In this document: one piece after another, positions 15,455 to 23,162 of the stretch | How positions within the stretch are numbered: position 1 is the first letter of the stretch | How the letters are laid out: every line of letters starts with the position of its first letter | NCBI GenBank assembly: GCA_024681775.1 | Contig: JAILAF010000041.1 | Span: forward strand, 1 to 47,407 | Length of the DNA: 47,407 nt | Reading direction: 5' to 3' | DNA from: Lachnospiraceae bacterium | GTDB taxonomy: Bacteria > Bacillota > Clostridia > Lachnospirales > Lachnospiraceae | The notes under the pieces: model-generated | The model's database searches: none | Told to the model about the DNA's origin: nothing | What the model saw: only the letters and a program-made list of their open reading frames with translations | Position numbers and translations under genes: made by a program

Positions 15455-17056
15455 CTACAGGACGTGTAAAAGCTGTCCCAGTCTCTCCAGATATTTCCCG
15501 GTGGGCAGGACATGGATCTCCCGGTCAGAGAGATTCCGCAGCACCAGCAGCAGACACAGATACAGAAATGCCATACCGAAGAAGGTCACCGCCACTGTAA
15601 ATCCATTGCCCAAATGCGGCGCGATCAGGGATGCGATCCCCATCTGGACCAGTCCCAGGACACAGCCGCAGCATAGCGGCAGCAGCACCGCCCACAGCAG
15701 ATCCACGTTCATCCCCTGCCGGAAGGTCAGGATCAGGAACATGGTCAGGAACATCACACCCTGGGAGATCAGAGAGGACAGTGCAAGCAGCTGCGCAGGG
15801 TCCTTCACCTTCCCGGCGATGAGCAGGCAGGCCACCGCAAAGGATACCGTCCCCAGGAGCTGAGAAAGGATCCAGGCCGGTACATGATCAAAGTCCTGCA
15901 GGGTATCAAACATCCAGCGGTTCATGGCAGCCAGTGCAAAGGCACCGGCGCCGCAGATGATAATGCTCTGCAGAGATTTCCCCTCCCCGGGCAGCAGGAG
16001 CTCCCCGATGGGACCGGACAGCGCCGCCAGATAGGTCAGCCCGAAGATCCCGTACAGTGCACTGATGTGAAATCCCGTGCGGTACAGGCTCTTGACATAG
16101 CGGAACTCCTCACGGCGAATGGAGAAGGAACACTTCTCCCGCACCAGACTGACGCTCATGCCCAGGATATTCCCCAGGATCATGGGAAGCAGCAGGCAGC
16201 AGCTCGCATAGACACCGTATCTGCCGGACAGAAGCAGGCTCGAGGTATTCCCCGTCATCACGGGCACCAGGAAAAGCGCAGGCAGATAGGGCAGAACCGC
16301 CAGAACGGAAGAGGCCGCCATGGGCGTTCGCTGTCTGCACAGCCCGTAATACAGAGGGAGCTTCCGCTCCTTGTTGCGGATGTACTCTCCCCCCTCCAGA
16401 GGACTTCTGGAGCTCAGCAGCGCAACGATGAGCAAAAACAGCACCGCCAGCAGGTGGCTGGCCAGATAGCCCAGACACACCCCCATGCAGGCGTAGATCG
16501 CCACATAATCGTCCACCCGCACCAGCGCGCTGACCTTCTCGCCGTAACCCTCCATCAGGTGCAGGAAGAGGAACCCGAAGATCAGGAAGGAGGCCTGCCG
16601 GATCACGTGGGCAATCGCTGCCGCACGCTCCGCTTTCCGCCCCTCACAGTAGCATTGCAACGCCTGCTCGACGCCGATGAGGAAAAAGGCGGGTGAGAGC
16701 ATCCATCCCAGCAAAAAGCCTCTGGACAGATGGGCTGCGCCCCGGAACAGGAAAAAGACGGACGCGCCGAGGAAAACCGCTCCCACCAGGCCCTGTGCGG
16801 GTCCTGCGATCCGCATCATACGGAAGACCTGGAGCGCATTTTCCGTCTGCCCCTTGCCGAAGCGGCTCCGCATCATCCTGCCGGCGCAGGAAGCCATCCC
16901 CTCCGCGAAGAGTCCGCGGAAGAGTTCAAAAAACAAGAAAGCGCAGGCCAGGTACCCGATGCCCTCATCCCCGGTGCTGCTCCGAAAGATCCACATGGCA
17001 GCCAGACCCAGGAGATTGGAAAAAAATATGATTTTCTGCAAACCGGATCGACCCAA
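15455..17056 (-). CDS. Polysaccharide flippase / MurJ-like multi-pass membrane protein
   Basis: About 533 residues with 12-14 predicted hydrophobic segments, arranged as in the MVF/polysaccharide transporter (MOP) superfamily that includes MurJ and SpoVB. Charged, short loops separate the helices and the N-terminal helix pair contains IIFFSNLLGLAAMWIF. It probably moves a lipid-linked glycan or precursor across the membrane; the substrate is unknown and no sequence motif fixes it. A TTG start at 17054-17056 is preferred: it follows the ybeY stop by one base and has GGAGGG 5 bases upstream, located in the end of ybeY. An earlier in-frame TTG at 17083 lacks a ribosome site. Confidence 0.65.
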   Translation of the reverse strand: MGRSGLQKIIFFSNLLGLAAMWIFRSSTGDEGIGYLACAFLFFELFRGLFAEGMASCAGRMMRSRFGKGQTENALQVFRMMRIAGPAQGLVGAVFLGASVFFLFRGAAHLSRGFLLGWMLSPAFFLIGVEQALQCYCEGRKAERAAAIAHVIRQASFLIFGFLFLHLMEGYGEKVSALVRVDDYVAIYACMGVCLGYLASHLLAVLFLLIVALLSSRSPLEGGEYIRNKERKLPLYYGLCRQRTPMAASSVLAVLPYLPALFLVPVMTGNTSSLLLSGRYGVYASCCLLLPMILGNILGMSVSLVREKCSFSIRREEFRYVKSLYRTGFHISALYGIFGLTYLAALSGPIGELLLPGEGKSLQSIIICGAGAFALAAMNRWMFDTLQDFDHVPAWILSQLLGTVSFAVACLLIAGKVKDPAQLLALSSLISQGVMFLTMFLILTFRQGMNVDLLWAVLLPLCCGCVLGLVQMGIASLIAPHLGNGFTVAVTFFGMAFLYLCLLLVLRNLSDREIHVLPTGKYLERLGQLLHVL

Positions 17057-17057
17057 T

Positions 17058-17567
17058 TTATCCCTCCGTCCTGGTGATTCCAAGGCTTTCCAGAATCGCC
17101 TCCTGTTTTTCTTCCATCACGATGCGCTCCCCATCCTCCATGTGGTCGTACCCCAGAAGGTGCAGGAGGCTGTGAGCCACGAGAAAGGCCGTCTCCCGCT
17201 TCTCGGAATGCCCATACTCCGCTGCCTGGGAGCGGATCCGGTTCACATTCAGGATCACGTCCCCCAGCACCAGATCTCCGGTGACGGGATCAAAGACCTC
17301 CGGATCCCCCTCCCGGATCTCCGAATAATCCGCAGGTGCGGGATACTCCAGATTGGGGAAGCTCAGCACATCCGTCGCCTGATCGATGGAGCGGTAGTCC
17401 CGGTTGTATTCCCGGATGCCCTCGTTGTCCGTGATCAGCACGTTCACGCAGACATTTTCGTAAGGAAACGCCTCCGATTCCAGCGCCCTGCGGATGACGG
17501 TACCGATGACCTCTTCCGCATCAAAGGAAAACGACGCCTCTACTTCATTCTCAACGTAAAAAGTCAT
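17058..17567 (-). CDS. ybeY: Endoribonuclease YbeY (rRNA maturation factor)
   Basis: The 169-residue zinc-dependent endoribonuclease takes part in 16S rRNA 3'-end maturation and ribosome quality control. The metal-binding motif HxxxHxxGxDH is complete as HSLLHLLGYDH (about residues 132-142), preceded by RSIDQATDVLSFP and GDLVLGDVILN. The start MTFYVENE is chosen over a longer frame because AAGGAG precedes it at the right distance and the length fits the family. It overlaps the end of the PgpH-like gene by 17 bases. The order phoH-pgpH-ybeY is the standard Firmicutes arrangement, but dgkA and era do not follow. Confidence 0.96.
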   Translation of the reverse strand: MTFYVENEVEASFSFDAEEVIGTVIRRALESEAFPYENVCVNVLITDNEGIREYNRDYRSIDQATDVLSFPNLEYPAPADYSEIREGDPEVFDPVTGDLVLGDVILNVNRIRSQAAEYGHSEKRETAFLVAHSLLHLLGYDHMEDGERIVMEEKQEAILESLGITRTEG

Positions 17568-18792
17568 AATACAGTTTCTCCTTCTTGAAGAGGGCCCGCA
17601 TCTGTACCATTTCTCTGACGGAAATGTCACATTCGATAAAGACTCTGCTCTCCTCAAAACGTTTGAAAATGGCATCGATCACCGCATCGGAGTCGATGCT
17701 CTCCGCCCCCTTCTCGTACATGTTCAGGATGCTGGTGATCACCGTCTGGGAGCAAAGCAATACCGCCGCTTCCCTGGTGATGATGGGGCGTTTGGACTTG
17801 CTCACGGCATAGTCCGTGAATTCATTCAGCACTGCCCGCACAGGGGAGGTAAACTGCATCTCATCGTAGAAATCCTGTCTGGCGGGATCCGTCAGAGGCG
17901 TCAGCCTGTGATAATACCCCACGCACTTTAACACCTCTCCGTCCATCCCCAGACTGGATGCGATGCGCTCGCAAAAATACGCGGTGTGAATGCTCTGGAG
18001 ATACCCCTTTTTGTCCTCGGTGCGCATGGCCACCAGCCGCGGGTGCTCCGTGTCGTTCAGATACAGGAAGAGATCCCGGTCATGATACAGCTCTCTGGAG
18101 ACATAGACCCTGGTGCCTGCCAGCAGCAGGAGCGCCGAGATCACCAGATTGGCCGAGGGCAGCAGGAGCTGCTCTACGCTGAGCCTTGCATTGATGGTGA
18201 GCAGGATGCCCCCCAGCTCGCTGACCCAGAGAAATCCCAGCGACAGACAAAAGGGAAGGATGAGCTTTTGCTCCTTGCGAATGGGCAGAAATACCAGGAT
18301 CCCGAAGATCCCGCTGAGCAGATACAGGAAAAACACACCGACCCCGGCGCCCGTCAGCAGGGTGGTAAAGGTCAGAAACACGGTGCCGGCCACCGCGCCG
18401 ATCAGCGGCGCAGAGTACAGCCCCAGGATCACATACACCGGCAAAAAGAGCCAGGTGGTATTGGGCAAAAACAGGCTTAAGGAAGACAAAGCAAGTGCGA
18501 TCAGCGCCGTGATCCAGAAGCGCCCAAGGTGCTTGCTGTCATACTTTGGATCCAGAGGGTGATAGGGAAAATGCAGGCGCACCGCCAGTCCCATCATGCC
18601 AAAGCCCAGGGCGGTAAAGCACAGGATCTGCAGGAGCTCCTGCACCGCGAAGCCCTTCACAAGTCCCAGACCGAAGGCTGCGCCGGTTCCCAGGATCACC
18701 GTGGCGATCTGCGGACCGTACCAGATCAGAGAACGGAAGGAACTGCTTTTTTCACTTTTCTGTTTTGCTCTGTCCTTCGCCTTTCCAGCCAT
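17551..18792 (-). CDS. PgpH-like membrane protein, shortened and with a broken HD motif
   Basis: The 413-residue protein occupies the pgpH (7TM-HD, c-di-AMP phosphodiesterase) position between phoH and ybeY. It keeps about seven membrane segments (residues 25-230) and an HD-domain-like C-terminus ending in FIECDISVREMVQMRALF, similar to the PgpH end. Two differences stand out. The large extracellular domain of PgpH (usually over 700 residues in total) is absent. The HD motif reads YYHRL (H295, R296) instead of YHDIGK, and the following Lys and metal ligands are not seen, although the first His (H269) remains. It may be a catalytically dead sensor; it could also be a distinct family with related topology. 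Confidence 0.75.
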   Translation of the reverse strand: MAGKAKDRAKQKSEKSSSFRSLIWYGPQIATVILGTGAAFGLGLVKGFAVQELLQILCFTALGFGMMGLAVRLHFPYHPLDPKYDSKHLGRFWITALIALALSSLSLFLPNTTWLFLPVYVILGLYSAPLIGAVAGTVFLTFTTLLTGAGVGVFFLYLLSGIFGILVFLPIRKEQKLILPFCLSLGFLWVSELGGILLTINARLSVEQLLLPSANLVISALLLLAGTRVYVSRELYHDRDLFLYLNDTEHPRLVAMRTEDKKGYLQSIHTAYFCERIASSLGMDGEVLKCVGYYHRLTPLTDPARQDFYDEMQFTSPVRAVLNEFTDYAVSKSKRPIITREAAVLLCSQTVITSILNMYEKGAESIDSDAVIDAIFKRFEESRVFIECDISVREMVQMRALFKKEKLYYDFLR

Positions 18793-18795
18793 GGA

Positions 18796-19809
18796 TCACC
18801 GCTTTCTGCCGCCGGAAGCTCTCCTGCGACTGTCCCCGGAGCTTTCCTTCTTCTGACGCTCCTCGTAGGATTCGTATGCTTTGACGATCTGCTGCACCAG
18901 GGGATGGCGCACCACATCGCGATTGGTCAGGGTACAGAAGGCGATGCCCTCCACCCTGGAAAGCACCTTGGTGGCGATATCGAGACCGGACTCCGTACCC
19001 GGCGCCAGATCCTTCTGGGAAGCGTCGCCCGTCACCACCACCTTGGAGCCGAAACCCACTCTGGTGAGGAACATCTTCATCTGGGCAGGGGTGGTATTCT
19101 GCGCCTCATCCAGGATGATGAAGGCATTGTCCAGGGTGCGGCCTCTCATATAGGCGAGCGGAGCCACCTCGATAAGCCCCTTCTCCATGTTTTTCGCAAA
19201 ATTCTCCGCACCCATGATCTGATACAGCGCATCATACAGCGGGCGCAGATAAGGGTCTACCTTGCTCTGGAGATCGCCGGGGAGAAATCCCAGCTTCTCT
19301 CCCGCCTCGATGGCAGGTCTGGTGAGGATGATCCGGCCTACCTCCTCCTGCTTGAAAGCGGTGATGGCCATGGCCATGGCGAGGTAGGTCTTGCCGGTAC
19401 CCGCAGGTCCCAGTCCGAAGGTGATCATGTGGGAGCGGATGGCATCCACATACTTTTTCTGCCCCAGGGTCTTGGGCTTGATGGGCTTGCCGGAGAGGGT
19501 GTGGCAGATCAGGTCTCCCTCGATGACGGAAAGCACGTCTCCCTCGTTTTCCTTACTCATTTCCAGGGCGTAATTCACATTCTGGTCCTGGATCTCGTTT
19601 CCTTTGTTGGAGTAGTTCACCAGCTGCAACACCACATCCTTGGCCCGCAGCACGTTCTCCCGGTAGCCGCTGATCTGAAGCTGTCCGTTCCGGTCCACCA
19701 CCGTCACGTTCAGATCCGCTTCCACCTTTCGGATATTGGCATCATTGCTGCCGAAGAGGTTCCGAAGTTCCTCCGCGGACAGGTCGATCTGAATCGAAAA
19801 TGTCTCCAT
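18796..19809 (-). CDS. phoH: PhoH-like ATPase
   Basis: The 337-residue P-loop protein has Walker A GPAGTGKTYLA (about residues 139-149), the family block RIILTRPAIEAGEKLGFLPG, Walker B AFIILDEAQN and the sensor region VTGDASQ. PhoH proteins bind ATP and are linked to RNA helicase or ribonuclease work with YbeY. The N-terminal 100 residues contain a KH-like RNA-binding region (LNVTVVDRNGQLQISGY). The C-terminus is basic and Ser/Arg-rich. The ATG has AGGAG upstream. It is 10 bases after the pdp gene's stop and 3 bases before the PgpH-like gene, so all are one operon. Confidence 0.96.
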   Translation of the reverse strand: METFSIQIDLSAEELRNLFGSNDANIRKVEADLNVTVVDRNGQLQISGYRENVLRAKDVVLQLVNYSNKGNEIQDQNVNYALEMSKENEGDVLSVIEGDLICHTLSGKPIKPKTLGQKKYVDAIRSHMITFGLGPAGTGKTYLAMAMAITAFKQEEVGRIILTRPAIEAGEKLGFLPGDLQSKVDPYLRPLYDALYQIMGAENFAKNMEKGLIEVAPLAYMRGRTLDNAFIILDEAQNTTPAQMKMFLTRVGFGSKVVVTGDASQKDLAPGTESGLDIATKVLSRVEGIAFCTLTNRDVVRHPLVQQIVKAYESYEERQKKESSGDSRRRASGGRKR

Positions 19810-19819
19810 AAATCTCCTA

Positions 19820-21121
19820 TTACAGTATGCCCCGGATCAGCTTTCTCGCCGGGACTTTCTCCTCCCCGATCTCATAAGCGGCGATAAAACGCTTTGTCGC
19901 AGCCTCCGCTTTCGCCGCATCGGAGGCATACATAGTGGCAAGGGAGTCTCCCTTTTTCACCGCATCTCCCACCTTCTTGTGCAGTACCATACCCACGGAC
20001 AGGTCGATCTCGCTCTCCTTGTTCTCGCGGCCGCCACCCAGCATCAGGCTGCAGATACCGATCTCGTCGCAGGCGATCTTTCTGACATATCCGTCACATG
20101 GAGCCGGAATCTCGGTGACCAGGGGCGCCGTAACCAGCAGGGAAGGGTCACACGCCGCAGCGGGATCTCCGCCCTGGGCCTCCACAAACTCCGCCAGCTT
20201 ACGCAGGGCGCTGCCGGAGGTAATGCTCTCTTCCAGCTTTGCTCTGGCCTCGCTTTCCGTCTGTGCCACCTGTCCCAGCAGGAGCATCTGCGTCCCCAGG
20301 GTCATGCACAGCTCGGTGAAATCATCCGGTCCCTTTCCCATGAGAGTCTCGATGGCTTCCCGTACCTCCAGGGCGTTGCCCACGGCTCTGCCCAGAGGCT
20401 GGTCCATATCGGACACCACGGCCGCCATCTGCCTGCCTGCCATCCGGCCGATGGAAAGCATCTCCCTTGCCAGTGCAAAAGAGTCCTCTTCCGCTTTCAT
20501 GAAGGCGCCGCTGCCGGTTTTTACATCCAGAACAATGGCATCCGCGCCGGCCGCCAGCTTCTTGCTCATGATGGAGCTGGCGATGAGGGACATATTGTCC
20601 ACGGTGGCGGTCACATCCCGCAGAGCGTAGAGCTTTTTATCCGCAGGAGCCAGATCCGCCGTCTGTCCCATAATGGCGATACCGATGCGGTTCACATTGT
20701 CGATGAACTGCTGCGTGCTGATGGAGGTGGAAAAACCGGGGAAGCTCTCCAGCTTGTCGATGGTGCCGCCCGTATGTCCCAGGCCTCTGCCGCTCATCTT
20801 CGCCACGGGCACGCCGCAGGCTGCCACCATGGGTGTCAGCGCAAGGCTCGTCTTGTCCCCCACACCGCCGGTGGAATGCTTGTCCACCTTGATGCCACGG
20901 ATCGCGTCCAGGGAAAGGACATCGCCGCTGTCCCGCATGGCCAGAGTCAGCTCCAGGGTCTCCTCCGGCGTCATCTTCCGGAACCAGATGGCCATCATGA
21001 GTGCGGACACCTGATAATCAGGGATCTCTCCCTTCGTATAACCTTCCACAAAATACCGGATCTCCTCCGGCGTCAGGGTTCCGCCCTGTCTCTTTTTCAT
21101 GATCACATCATACATCCGCAT
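19820..21121 (-). CDS. pdp: Pyrimidine-nucleoside phosphorylase
   Basis: The 433-residue enzyme splits uridine and thymidine with phosphate, feeding pyrimidine salvage and (deoxy)ribose-1-phosphate to central metabolism. The family signatures are VDKHSTGGVGDKTSLAL near residue 80 and SGRGLGHTGGTIDKLESFPG near residue 110. The length is typical. An ATG (MRMYDVI) is chosen because GAGGTG precedes it; a GTG further upstream lies within that ribosome site. It follows nth by 10 bases and precedes phoH by 10, which suggests a mixed DNA repair and salvage transcription unit. Thymidine phosphorylase DeoA is a close alternative. Confidence 0.94.
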   Translation of the reverse strand: MRMYDVIMKKRQGGTLTPEEIRYFVEGYTKGEIPDYQVSALMMAIWFRKMTPEETLELTLAMRDSGDVLSLDAIRGIKVDKHSTGGVGDKTSLALTPMVAACGVPVAKMSGRGLGHTGGTIDKLESFPGFSTSISTQQFIDNVNRIGIAIMGQTADLAPADKKLYALRDVTATVDNMSLIASSIMSKKLAAGADAIVLDVKTGSGAFMKAEEDSFALAREMLSIGRMAGRQMAAVVSDMDQPLGRAVGNALEVREAIETLMGKGPDDFTELCMTLGTQMLLLGQVAQTESEARAKLEESITSGSALRKLAEFVEAQGGDPAAACDPSLLVTAPLVTEIPAPCDGYVRKIACDEIGICSLMLGGGRENKESEIDLSVGMVLHKKVGDAVKKGDSLATMYASDAAKAEAATKRFIAAYEIGEEKVPARKLIRGIL

Positions 21122-21131
21122 GATTATCACC

Positions 21132-21800
21132 TCAGGCTTTCTTCGATGGCTTCGCAGCCGTTTTACGCTTCCCCGCGTAGGCGCAGATATCCTTTAAGAC
21201 ACATTTGTCACAAAAAGGATCCGTCCTGGCGGTGCATACGGCCCTGCCGTGGTCCACGAAGCGATGGCACAGATCATTGCCCTCCTCCGGAGGAACGATC
21301 TTGCGCAACGCAGCCTCCACCTTTGCAGGATCCTTCTCATCCTTCACCAGGCCGATCCGGTTGCTCAGGCGGATGCAGTGGGTATCCGTCACCACCGCTG
21401 GCTGTCCGAAGACATCCCCCAGGATGAGATTGGCACTCTTGCGCCCCACCCCCGGCAGGGACAGGAGCTCCTCCATGGTATCCGGCACCTTCCCGTCAAA
21501 GCGGGTCACCAGCTCCTGCATGCAGGCCTTGATGTCTCTCGCCTTGCTGGGCCCTAAACCGCAGGGACGGACGATCTCCTCGATGACATTTACGTCCGCA
21601 TCCCCCAGGGCTTTGGGGTCCGGGAACCGGGCAAAGAGTCCGGGAACGATCCGGTTCACCCGCTCATCGGTGCACTGAGCCGCCAGACGGACGCTCACCA
21701 GCAGTTTCCAGGCGTCGTCGTAGTCCAGGGTGCACTCTGTTCGGGGGTATTCTTTTTTCAGCCGCCGGATCACCTCCAGGGCCAGGTCTTTTTTCGTCAT
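21132..21800 (-). CDS. nth: Endonuclease III (base-excision DNA glycosylase)
   Basis: About 222 residues. The enzyme removes oxidised pyrimidines and nicks abasic DNA. The helix-hairpin-helix LPGVGRKSANLIL carries the catalytic Lys, and the catalytic Asp sits in VVTDTHCIRLSNR. The four iron-sulfur Cys are present as C-x7-C-x2-C-x5-C near the C-terminus, with seven rather than the classic six residues in the first gap. The C-terminal tail is Lys-rich. The start MTKKDLALEV is selected because the upstream extension falls in a duplicated, palindrome-rich segment; the ribosome site is weak (AGAAAG). A repeat region separates it from rlmH. Confidence 0.93.
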   Translation of the reverse strand: MTKKDLALEVIRRLKKEYPRTECTLDYDDAWKLLVSVRLAAQCTDERVNRIVPGLFARFPDPKALGDADVNVIEEIVRPCGLGPSKARDIKACMQELVTRFDGKVPDTMEELLSLPGVGRKSANLILGDVFGQPAVVTDTHCIRLSNRIGLVKDEKDPAKVEAALRKIVPPEEGNDLCHRFVDHGRAVCTARTDPFCDKCVLKDICAYAGKRKTAAKPSKKA

Positions 21801-21814
21801 CCAACCATTCTTTC

Positions 21815-21882
21815 TCAGAGGTCCATATAGGCTCGCTTCGGCATACATGCTTTTCATCAGAGGTCCATATAGACTCGCTTCG
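21815..21882. repeat. 26-bp near-perfect direct repeat, two copies 42 bp apart
   Basis: Copy 1 (21815-21840) and copy 2 (21857-21882) differ at one base (G or A after CCATATAG). The repeats fill most of the space between nth and rlmH and look like part of a small repeat element. Confidence 0.75.
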
Positions 21883-21894
21883 CTCCTCTATATG
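21866..21894 (-). repeat. 8-bp inverted repeat inside the nth/rlmH repeat region
   Basis: CATATAGA (21866-21873) and TCTATATG (21887-21894) form an 8-bp stem with a 13-base loop that itself contains a CGCTTCG motif. It overlaps the second copy of the direct repeat. Confidence 0.55.
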
Positions 21895-21900
21895 TATCGC

Positions 21901-21928
21901 GTTCCAAAAACCTTGCGGTTTTCGGAAC
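21901..21928 (-). repeat. Strong hairpin directly after rlmH
   Basis: On the minus strand GTTCC and GGAAC, then AAAACC and GGTTTT, pair around a GCAA loop (a GNRA tetraloop), with one G-T mismatch. It starts 2 bases after the rlmH stop. No U-run follows, so it may protect the 3' end or be a repeat element rather than terminate. Confidence 0.65.
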
Positions 21929-21930
21929 AC

Positions 21931-22416
21931 TCACTTGTGGTACGGTTCGTTAGAGTTGATGCGGAAGGCGCGGTAAATCTGCTCCAGCAGGATCACCCGC
22001 ATGAGCTGATGGGGAAAGGTCATACGGGAAAAGCTCAAAGCCAGATCGGACCTGCCCGTGATCTTCTCCGAAAGCCCCAGGCTTCCGCCGATGACGAAGG
22101 TCAGATTGCTTTTTCCCCGCAGGGGGAGATCCGCAAGACGCTCCGCCAGTTCCTCGCTGGACAGCTCCTTCCCCTTGATCTCCAGGGTGATGAGGTAGGT
22201 GTCCGCCGGCATGACCGAGAGGAGCCTCCCCGCCTCCGCATCCAGGATCTGCTCCTTCCGGGCCGGGGTGGGGGCATCGGGAGTCTTTTCATCCGCCACT
22301 TCCAGGATCTTCAGACTGCAATACCTGGACAGACGCTTTTCATACTCCGCCAGGGCTTCCCTGAGATATTTTTCTTTCAGCTTTCCCACCGTCAGCAGGG
22401 TGATGTGCATTGCCAT
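21931..22416 (-). CDS. rlmH: 23S rRNA pseudouridine-1915 N3-methyltransferase RlmH
   Basis: About 161 residues, close to the family's 155-160. It methylates the pseudouridine in helix 69 of 23S rRNA with S-adenosylmethionine. The SPOUT fold signatures are FVIGGSLGLSEKI and the C-terminal knot region ALSFSRMTFPHQLMRVILLEQ and YRAF. The N-terminus ITLLTVGKLKEKYL matches the family closely. The start MAMHIT is chosen because AAAGGA lies 11 bases before it, and it follows the stop of the zinc-ribbon gene by 4 bases; MHIT two codons on is the alternative. Confidence 0.95.
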   Translation of the reverse strand: MAMHITLLTVGKLKEKYLREALAEYEKRLSRYCSLKILEVADEKTPDAPTPARKEQILDAEAGRLLSVMPADTYLITLEIKGKELSSEELAERLADLPLRGKSNLTFVIGGSLGLSEKITGRSDLALSFSRMTFPHQLMRVILLEQIYRAFRINSNEPYHK

Positions 22417-22420
22417 GCGG

Positions 22421-23122
22421 TCAGTCGTCCTTTCGGGGGAAGAGCTCGTCGTAAATCTTTTCATCAATGAGCCGCTCTACCATCCCGGGATCCAGGTTCA
22501 TGAACTGCTTGTTCAGGAGTCCGAAGATGATCTCGGAGCGGTGGAAGTACAGATGCTCTCCCTGCCTGCGCTCATCCTCCGGCAGATAGCTGTCGATCTT
22601 CTCCGCCGTCAGATTCTCCTTCGTCCATTGCAGCAGAGACTCTTCCAGGGTATGCTCGCTTTTTGCCTTCTTCTGGAAGACGACGGACTGTCGCAGGGAG
22701 ATGATCCCCATGACCAGGAAGAGCAAAAATACCGCGCTCAAAACACCATAGAACAGATAGGGGCTCCCCATGTGGAAGGGGAGGATTCCCAGAATACCCA
22801 ATATCACAACAACAATGCCCAGGCCTCCCACCACCAGCAGGATCCAGCCGCTGGAGCGATTCTCCTCCGCCTGCTGGGCGCTGGGGCGATAGTAGCCGGC
22901 CGACATCCGCTGCTCCGGTTCCTCCCCCAGGAACTCGGAAGCAGGCAGGGGCTCTTCATCCCATCCTTTGGGATAAATGACAGGATCGTCAGGATCCGTC
23001 TTCGCATCATCCCGGTACTCCTCCGGGATATCCTCCAGAGAGGGCACCAGGTCCACGTGACACTCACTGCAGGTAGTAAAGCCTTCTCTGTACTCCATCT
23101 TACATTTCGGACACCAAGGCAT
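22421..23122 (-). CDS. Zinc-ribbon membrane protein of unknown function
   Basis: The 233-residue protein begins with a zinc ribbon, CPKCKMEYREGFTTCSEC (residues 4-21, two CxxC pairs), then an acidic linker, then two hydrophobic segments near residues 93-112 and 121-142, and a charged C-terminal cytoplasmic region. A plain function cannot be assigned; similar zinc-ribbon membrane proteins are widespread in Clostridia. It has a GGGGGA ribosome site. It lies 40 bases after the nfnB stop and 4 bases before rlmH, so it is probably transcribed with both. A second zinc-ribbon membrane protein is encoded at 25563-27071. Confidence 0.75.
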   Translation of the reverse strand: MPWCPKCKMEYREGFTTCSECHVDLVPSLEDIPEEYRDDAKTDPDDPVIYPKGWDEEPLPASEFLGEEPEQRMSAGYYRPSAQQAEENRSSGWILLVVGGLGIVVVILGILGILPFHMGSPYLFYGVLSAVFLLFLVMGIISLRQSVVFQKKAKSEHTLEESLLQWTKENLTAEKIDSYLPEDERRQGEHLYFHRSEIIFGLLNKQFMNLDPGMVERLIDEKIYDELFPRKDD

Positions 23123-23162
23123 ATGGATTCCCCCAAAACACGCTGATACAGCGCTTTTTTTA

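Noticed and set aside
21132-21800. Loss of the iron-sulfur cluster in Nth because the first Cys gap is seven residues instead of six
   Set aside because: All four Cys are present, and a one-residue longer loop seems to occur in related Clostridia from memory, so it is a variant and not clear loss.
21815-21882. Start of a CRISPR array
   Set aside because: Only two repeat copies are present, spacing is 42 bp with a 16-bp gap, and no cas genes are in the window.
23141-23160. CGCTG-ATA-CAGCG followed by a T-run, between nfnB and the zinc-ribbon gene
   Set aside because: The T-run follows on the plus strand, on which nothing is transcribed here; on the minus strand the stem is only about 6 bp with a short T stretch, too weak to call a terminator.
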